From contig NC_072893.1 of the NCBI RefSeq assembly GCF_027943255.1, forward strand, positions 88,295,784 through 88,359,783: a DNA stretch of 64,000 nt, given 5' to 3'. A program made the translations under genes and the position numbers. The stretch comes from Anastrepha obliqua (taxonomy: Eukaryota > Arthropoda > Insecta > Diptera > Tephritidae). The notes beneath the pieces are model-generated. The model was not told the DNA's origin. It searched no databases and was given only the letters and a program-made list of their open reading frames with translations. Below, piece after piece: positions 57,864 through 64,000 of this stretch; the first letter of the stretch is position 1, and each line of letters opens with the position of its first letter.

Positions 57864-58766
57864 CAGGGTGGGCCATATAGTGTTTGCTTTTTGAACCACC
57901 TATTTTTTTGAGAATGGTAACACAAATGACATGTCAAATGTGTTCATAATTTACTTAAAGGTTTGACATTTACGAAATGGGACGCTATACGCTTGAGCAA
58001 AATTGGGAAATATTGAAAACCTATTTCCAAATTGGTGAGTCTTCTTCTTCTTTTCTGATTTTCACATCGGTGTCTACGTCAATAAGCAAAATTGTCGGAT
58101 TTGAGGCTTAGAAAATCCACACGTTACGGTAGAGAAGCAAATGCATCCACAAAGAGTCACTGTTTAGTGCGGTTTTTAATCTGGCGGCATCATCGGGCCA
58201 TTTTTTTTCGAAAGTGAGCGAGGATCCGCGGTTACAGCAAATGGCGAGCGTTACCGTGACATACTCAACGAGTTTTTGTTTCCAAAAATTGAAGAGGATG
58301 ACATGGATGACATTTGGCTTCAACAGGACGGTGCAACTTGTCACACTGCCAAAGTTACACTCCAACTTTTGGCTACCGTTTTTGAAAACCGAATAATCAG
58401 CAGAAATTCCGATATCAATTGGCCGCCTCAGAGCTGTGATTTAAGCCCGTTGGACTATTTTTTGTGGGGAGCCGTTAAGGACAAATGCTATGCAAACCAT
58501 CAAGAGACGATGGATGCTTTAAAAACACGAAATCGAAGTTGCCATTCATGAAATTGGAGTCGAAACAAGCGAAAATGTGCTTAAAAATTGGGTTGATCGA
58601 ATGGCCTGCTGTAAACCCAGTCGTGGCAGTCATTTGAACGATATTATTTTTCATTCATAAATGACAATGTTCAATCTTCAAAAAAAAAAAAAACAAAGTT
58701 TGAAAAAATATTGATTAGTTTTTTTTTACAGCCGATTCAAAAAGCAAATTTTACATGGCCCACCCT
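57864..58766 (+). mobile_element. DD41D element with internal deletion
   Basis: The left terminus is CAGGGTGGGCCATATAGTGT and the right terminus, read inward, TAGGGTGGGCCATGTAAAAT. Both continue to TTTGCTTTTTGAA and are flanked by TA (57862-57863 and 58767-58768). At 903 bp it has lost about 400 bp of coding DNA. Confidence 0.87.
57977..58660 (+). pseudogene. DD41D transposase, deleted and frameshifted
   Basis: The ATG at 57977 starts MGRYTLEQNWEILKTYFQIG. It jumps near 58040 to FHIGVYVNKQNC, so the helix-turn-helix region and the first catalytic Asp are gone. Stops occur in the HPQRVTV.CGF.SGG block. The second and third Asps survive in WLQQDGATCHTA and SCDLSPLDYFLWG with 41 residues between. 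After a frame change it ends at NDIIFHS, 58660. Confidence 0.85.
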
Positions 58767-58822
58767 ATACCCGCGTTTTTGCGCCCAATGGTATGATAAT
58801 TTTGTTCACATAACGAATATAT

Positions 58823-59230
58823 GTGAAGGTCGTTTGATAAGTCCTTGTAAAGTTAGAGATATGTTGTTACTGGCGCGTATCGAGATTACGCTTAATTAGT
58901 AACACACCAAGTTTCTGCCAGTTGGGTATATTTCTTAGTATTTGACATTCATTCGAATTGAGGAAATCGAGTGATTTTCTTTTATCATCATGACAACACA
59001 CCAGCTCACGTCTCAGCCGTTGTTGGCGCAAAATTAATGGAAATAGGGTTCCGACTCGTTTGACATCCCCGCTTTTCTCCAGACTTGGCTCCCTCGGAGT
59101 CAAGTAGTAGTTTGAGAAATGGCTAGCGGGAAGAAGATTTTGTTCAAATGAGCAGGTGGTTGTGAAACGGGAAGCTATTTTTCAGACTTGGACAAATTCT
59201 ATTATTCGGAGGCTATGTCGAAATACAAAA
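58823..59230 (+). pseudogene. DD34D mariner relic with left terminus
   Basis: A mariner-like end GGTCGTTTGATAAGTCCTTG begins at about 58829. The sequence jumps to FYHHDNTPAHVSAVVGAKLM (second Asp), EIGFRLV, then FSPDLAPSES where the third Asp should follow but is disturbed. A degraded C-terminal SNEQVVVKREAIFQTW comes next. Most of the transposase is missing. Confidence 0.7.
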
Positions 59231-59586
59231 GAGGTTAACCCCAAACAATTAAGTAGTTGTTATTTTTGCACGGATTTTTCAAGCGATCCTCGTATAGCAG
59301 CATACAGGAAGGAACTTACAGAGGTATGGACATATATAGTATGCACTAAATTGGGCAAAATGATGAAGCAGTCGACTTAGTCATGCCTTTCAAAAATCAA
59401 ACATTTTTTTTTTAGATATTTTTGCGAAACTGAGAAACGTTCCTACCTTATTACAAGTGAAGTTTGTGCTAATATAAATATGTTCGAAAACGATTGATAA
59501 CCACGCACAGTTTTCATATAACGCTAACCTCTGTAATAAACTAAGAAAATTACGCAAATGGTACAAATAATGAGCTACAGAAAATA
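59231..59586. other. Non-coding stretch
   Basis: Nothing recognised. Confidence 0.3.
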
Positions 59587-60895
59587 AAGCGTTTTTCAAT
59601 AGGTGCGCTTTAACTTTTTTCCGATAGGGAGGGCGAACGACGCAATATTTTTTATTTTTCGCTTGTCATTTCTAAACTTCATTAGTATACATTTCATTAT
59701 TGAACGCTACACACTTGAGCAACGATTGCAAATCGTGCAAATTTTTTATGAAAATAATCGTTATGTTGCTGCTACTTTAAGAGCATTACGGCCATTTTAC
59801 GGTCCATTTAACAAGCCATCCCGTTCGACAATCGACCGTCTAGTGAAAAAATTTGTATCTACGTTTTCGCTACATAATGTTCCGGTGCCAGTGAGAGCAA
59901 GAAGTGCACGAAGTGTTGAAAATATTGCTGCCGCCAGGGCTTCAGTTCAAGAAGACGCAAATGTGTCGCTCACACGACGTTCTCAACAATTGGGCCTTTC
60001 TGTGTCGTCATTGTGGCGAATTTTGCGAAAAGATCTTGGCCTACATCCGTACAAGATCAAGCTGACACAAGTACTGAAGCCATTTGACCATTTGAAGCGA
60101 CGTCGATTCGTAAATTGGGCTGAAGATCAACTCGAAAATGATCCAGATTTTTTCCAAAAAATCATCTTCAGTGATGAAGCTCACTTTTGGTTCAATGGCT
60201 TTGTCAATAAGCAAAATATGCGTTACTGAGCAGAAAGCAATCCACACGTGATTCATGAGGCACCGTTGCATCCCGAAAAAATCACTGTTTGGTGCGGTTT
60301 ACATGCCGGCGGCGTAATTGGCCCATATTTTTTCGTTGACGAGAACGATGGCCACGTTACTGTGAATGGAAATCGATACCGCGACATGATAAACGATTAT
60401 TTTTGGCCGCAATTGAATGGTATGGACTTAGACGACATGTGGTTTCAACAGGACGGGGCCACAAGCCACACAGCACACGCTACAATTGATTTGTTGAAGA
60501 GTAAGTTCGATGAGCGCATTATTTCCAGAAATGGACCGGTCGAATGGCTGCCGCGCTCGTGTGATTTGACGCCTCTAGACTATTTTCTTTGGGGTTATGT
60601 GAAGTCATTCGTCTACAGTAACAAGCCGGCGACGATTTGTGAGCTCAGAGCCAATATTGAACGCGAAATTGCTGGAATTTCGGCCGATTTATGCAAAAGA
60701 GTGGTCGAAAATTGGGTTCAACGATTGGACTTCGTAAAACGTGCACGCGGTGGTCATGCAAGAGAAATCGAATTTCATACTTAAATGTATATGTATGTTC
60801 AAACTCGATAATAAAAAAAAAAAAATAGTTAAAAAAGTCACACCGTTTGTGTTTTATTCAAAAAAAAGTTGAAGCGCTCTTACTGAAAAACGCTT
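59587..60895 (+). mobile_element. DD41D mariner-like element, full length but dead
   Basis: The termini AAGCGTTTTTCAATAGGTGC and (inverted) AAGCGTTTTTCAGTAAGAGC enclose about 1.3 kb. The target duplication is not clean. It is the long relative of the deletion derivative at 24470-25018; their outer ends differ but the inner terminal sequence and coding parts match closely. Confidence 0.85.
59699..60784 (+). pseudogene. DD41D transposase with two point lesions
   Basis: The first codon is ATT (59699) where the 24.5 kb relative has ATG (MERYTLEQRLQI), so the start is lost. A TGA at 60227-60229 follows NKQNMRY, where a Trp codon (TGG) is likely in the ancestor. Otherwise the frame is complete: paired helix-turn-helix domains (YVAATLRALRPF, SLTRRSQQLGLSVSSLWRIL), and Asps in IIFSDEAHFWF, WFQQDGATSHTA and SCDLTPLDYFLWG (41 residues between the last two). 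The C-terminus is REIEFHT. Full length would be about 361 residues. Confidence 0.88.
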
Positions 60896-61445
60896 CAAAT
60901 ACGACGCAGGTAAATTTCGAAAAATGGGCGGTATCACGTCCACTTCTGAGTAAATGCGTCTATCTCGATGACGACAAACTTGGTGCATCTCATTTAGATA
61001 CAACAAAAATATTATTGAGATCGGATAAAACCACGCCCCCTTGTTTATGTGTTAAGACTAAATTTTCGTCCGTACGTCTGATGTTCCCAGCTATAGCTCA
61101 CCATATTTGTTTTTTTTATAGTTTTTTTGAGTTTAGAGAAAACAAACGCAATCTAGCAACATATCAATAACTTATTGGTGCATCTTACACCCGTACAATT
61201 CGTTTGCATCCATATAAGAAAAAACAAATTTCCAATTTTTAACACTATACGTGCCAACAACAACATGAAATATCTTTTTTAGTTGTTAACAGCATAAACA
61301 TTCCCCATAAAAGTTTGGGGAACGCTGCTGAAGTTACAGCCCTTGGTTGGATATAAATCCGGGACGTTGCTGATGTCGACGAGTATACGCGTCGTGGAAA
61401 AGTGGCAAAATTTTCTGTCACTATACTAGTCACGCCAAAAAAGTA
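60896..61445. other. Non-coding stretch with repeat fragment
   Basis: The segment at 61335-61385 (GTTGGATATAAATCCGGGACG) is a third copy of the short repeat of 8605-8690 and 33362-33430. Nothing else is recognised. Confidence 0.4.
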
Positions 61446-62291
61446 AAGGGTTTTCCAATAAAAGGTGATATTTTGAATAGCCGGCTATTTCGGTAGATGC
61501 CCCTTTTGAAGCTATCATTTTTTGATATTTGACAAGTAGAAACTACGCCATTGATAAAAATGGAACGATACGCGCTTAAACAACGCATTGAAATTATTAA
61601 AATTCACTATAAAAATGGTGAAAATTTGGCAGAGACGGTTCGTAAAACTCAAACATTTTTGGGTCATCGTGAAGCACCTTGTCGGACCGCAATACAGAAA
61701 TTGGTGAAAAAATTCGAGCTGTTGGGACAAGTTAGTGATGTGAAGAATAAAACCCGTGCACGTCGCTCAAGAACAACCGAAAATATTGCTGTTGTAACCG
61801 AAAGTGTTGAAAAAAACCCAGGTTTGTCCATTCCTCGTCGTTCTTTGGAATTAGGCATTCCACAAATATCATTACACCGTATTTTGCATAAAGATTTCGG
61901 TCTTAAGGCTTACAAAGTCCAGTTAATAGAAGAACAACGTCGTGTCTTTGCTGATTGGGTCGTTGAAATGCATGACAACGATCCGGAATTCCATTGAAAA
62001 ATCATCTTGAGTGATGAGGTCCATTTCCACCTCGGTGGCTTCGTCAAAAAGCAAAATTGTCAGATCTGGGACTCAGAAAATCCAACAGTTATTGTTGAAA
62101 AGCCTCTCTATCCTCAACGTGTGACTGTTTGGTGCGGTTTATGGTCCGGCGGAGTCATTGAAAATGAAGCTGGAGCAACAGTTACGGTGAATGGATTGCG
62201 CTATCGAGACATGATTAACGACGTTTATTTTCAACAAGACGGCGCTACGTGCCACACAAGCAACGAAACCATTGATCTTTTACGGGAATAG
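61446..62291 (+). mobile_element. DD41D element, 3'-truncated
   Basis: The left terminus AAGGGTTTTCCAATAAAAGG follows a TA and matches the ends of the 49150-49669 element. No right terminus exists; the element stops at about 62291 in the middle of the transposase. Confidence 0.8.
61560..62291 (+). pseudogene. DD41D transposase, truncated
   Basis: The ATG at 61560 starts MERYALKQRIEIIKIHYKNG. The DNA-binding half is intact through DWVVEMHDNDPEFH. A TGA at 61995 then interrupts it just before KIILSDEVHF (first Asp). The frame continues via VTVWCGLWSGGVIENEAG, with about 10 residues missing after GGVI. The second Asp is in YFQQDGATCHTS, and the reading ends at DLLRE plus a stop. The third Asp and C-terminus are missing. 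Confidence 0.85.
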
Positions 62292-62693
62292 CACCATAAA
62301 TTGTAATTTTTGTAAAAAATGAAACATATTTTTAAATTTCAAGATGTTTAGAATAATTTGATACCAGGCCGAAATAAAACAGAGAAACATCAAAATATGA
62401 AAAATTTGTTATAAACTCATGCGTCCCCGCGTACACCGGTAGAAACAGCGTGTTAGTTCTCATACCGAATAAGCGATTGTTTCTAGTATATCAGCGATTT
62501 ATTGGTATTTGGTGAACAGTTATTATCAATTGAGTACAAAGTGTACCATAAAAGTGAGTATCAGTGGACATCTCCCGTGTCAGTGGTTCTTATAAAGTGA
62601 GTGCAGTGCAACGTTAGAATTTCTAGTGCGTAAGTGTTATAAAAATATTTGTAAATTTATATTTTCTTAATTTTATTTTTGTTTGTCCTCAAA
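62292..62693. other. Non-coding stretch, probably leader of the next element
   Basis: AT-rich. It may hold the 5' end of the piggyBac-like element that follows, but I found no TTAA-flanked terminus. Confidence 0.3.
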
Positions 62694-63036
62694 ATGAACC
62701 ATTCCGACAGCGACGATGACGTGATTTTGCCTACAATGAAGAGAAGACATTTACAAGCATTTTCATCCTCCTCTGAAAGTATTACTAATTCAGATTTTGA
62801 TATATACAATTCGGCAATCTACATGCACATCAAGTAACCGAATTACTCGGGAATCATTTTCCGGATTATATACTCGAAACTTTTCGAGTACAGGCAACCC
62901 CACGCGAAGTTGTTACCTGTGTCATAATAAAAGTAAGATCGGGAAAGAATCTCCTTACTCACCAGGTTCTGTTTGCAATGTGGTCTCGTGTATTGTACCT
63001 TGTTTCAGAGAATTCCCCTCCACAACAGAAAAATAA
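62694..63036 (+). pseudogene. PiggyBac-like transposase, internally deleted
   Basis: The ATG at 62694 starts MNHSDSDDDVILPTMKRRHL, an acidic N-terminus as in piggyBac proteins, and stops at 62837. From 62797, in another frame, the DNA runs into a Cys-rich C-terminus: CYLCHNKSKIGKESPY, then VCNVVSC and VPCFREFPSTTEK. This C..C....C..C..CF..FH-like pattern is the cross-brace zinc-binding tail of piggyBac transposases. The whole DDE core is absent. Confidence 0.65.
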
Positions 63037-63092
63037 ATCTTGAACTTTGTATTTTTACGTTTTTGATTAATTAACATAAGTGAAATAAAAAG

Positions 63093-63660
63093 GTTAGGTT
63101 ATACTGGCTGGCCGAGGCCACGCAGAGACTATTTTGGTCCATAGCGATACCAGATCAGAGTCCTATTTAGGAAAAATATGCATCACTCACTGTAATTTTG
63201 GAGTCGCTCGAGCTCCAGTTCAGGGATAGATTCTAGTCTTTCAAAGCTGTTAATTGTTGCGTCTGTACATACAAGCTCTGTTGCTTTCTTTACAGCAAAT
63301 AAATATCTCAGCTTGAAACACAGTACAATAGTTAGGGGGTTTAAATGCCTTATTGATGCTTAATTCTGCACAATATATGCCAGCGCCAACCCCCTCTTCC
63401 ATTTTTGATCCATCAGTGAATACATTGATGGTATTACTCCTCGGAACCAAGCCTTTGCCTCGTCCAGCGTCTTCAATAATGGCCTTTAGTGGTTTTCTAA
63501 AACTCATAACTGGAACCATATAGTCTGAATTGACTGCGGCATTCCCAGTAATAGAGCTATGTGCGACGGTTCTAGAGGTAAGCTGTTCGGTTGCTTGTAG
63601 CCTCACAGCTGAGTTTGCAGTGAAATAAATTAATATTAGTAATAAAATTGTCAATTCTAT
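63093..63660 (-). pseudogene. LINE RNase H relic with CCTAA-type tail
   Basis: The - strand frame 63654-63250 contains INVFTDGSKMEEGVGAGIYC and FQAEIF, the first RNase H Asp and Glu, from a LINE ORF2. It then decays. The inverted tail ATAACCTAACCTT ends at 63093, giving the 3' end. Most of the ORF2 C-terminus is missing between the two. Confidence 0.6.
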
Positions 63661-64000
63661 AAAACAAACTTGTATGTTTCTTTCGAGCTATAGGTGTAAG
63701 ATATGGAGCACTAATTTTACTTTTTTTCTCAAATCAAACTCGCCTTCAAAGTCCTATCGACAATTGGCCGAACACTTTGTTTCCGTCGAGCTTAATTTTT
63801 CGATAAACAAAAAATAAAAAAACTATAGTTAACATTAAAACTGGATATATTTCAAACGGGAGCGTGTCATTATTCTGTATTACAAAATTCTGGTTCTGAC
63901 AAAATTGCAAAAAAATTCTGCTTTTTAAAATTCTGCTTTTTTAAAATTCTGCTTTCCAAAATTCTGCTTTTTCCAAATTCTGCATGTTTAATGCGAAAAA
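63661..64000. other. Non-coding end of the window
   Basis: It ends in a short tandem array (about 63875-63985) of an AAAATTCTGCTTTT-like unit, roughly 16 bp and five copies with small length changes. Confidence 0.5.

Overview
The window is a gene-poor, transposon-rich piece of a fly genome. The only host gene I can support is the actin-bundling protein Fimbrin (Fim/plastin). Its small first coding exon is at 43376-43453 and its four remaining exons are at 54844-57105, all on the + strand, separated by an 11.4 kb first coding intron. Short introns, AT-rich intergenic DNA, a 17.6/297-like gypsy-group retrotransposon and many DD41D ('rosa'-type, a lineage first named from Ceratitis rosa) Tc1/mariner copies point to a cyclorrhaphan dipteran, most likely a tephritid fruit fly. 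The species is inference.

Layout. 1-18 kb: relics of LINEs (190-720, 5821-6153, and a Jockey-like copy split by a nested 2 kb DNA transposon at 13491-15465), three tRNA-derived SINEs, a TTAA-flanked piggyBac-type MITE (7437-8160) and a dead DD34D mariner (8952-10114). 18071-23703: a young, env-less LTR retrotransposon on the - strand with two matching 335-bp LTRs, an AGCT target duplication, a tRNA-Ser(GCU) primer site and a frameshift in integrase. 24-40 kb: DD41D and DD37D transposon copies, some with terminal repeats still readable, an RTE-like LINE relic, SINEs, and a 683-bp near-palindromic hAT-like element nested inside the terminal repeat of a DD37D copy. 43-57.6 kb: Fim, with ten recognisable mobile-element insertions in intron 1. 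57.8-64 kb: three more DD41D copies, a mariner relic, a piggyBac-like deletion derivative and a LINE RNase H relic.

No element looks fully functional. The transposases carry lost start codons, nonsense changes, catalytic substitutions, internal deletions or frameshifts. The closest to intact are the 27990-29294 DD41D element (long ORF, matching terminal repeats, but a short in-frame gap before the third catalytic Asp) and the LTR element. Autonomous-type copies and internally deleted relatives of the same families sit side by side, so MITE formation can be read directly. I found no tRNA, rRNA, CRISPR array or operon-like system. Most of the remaining DNA is AT-rich non-coding sequence in which I recognise nothing. 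I did not find a clearly new biological system; the best candidates for follow-up are the hAT-like foldback, the SINE family with an RTE/BovB-like body, and the Cys-cluster transposon at 13.5-15.5 kb.
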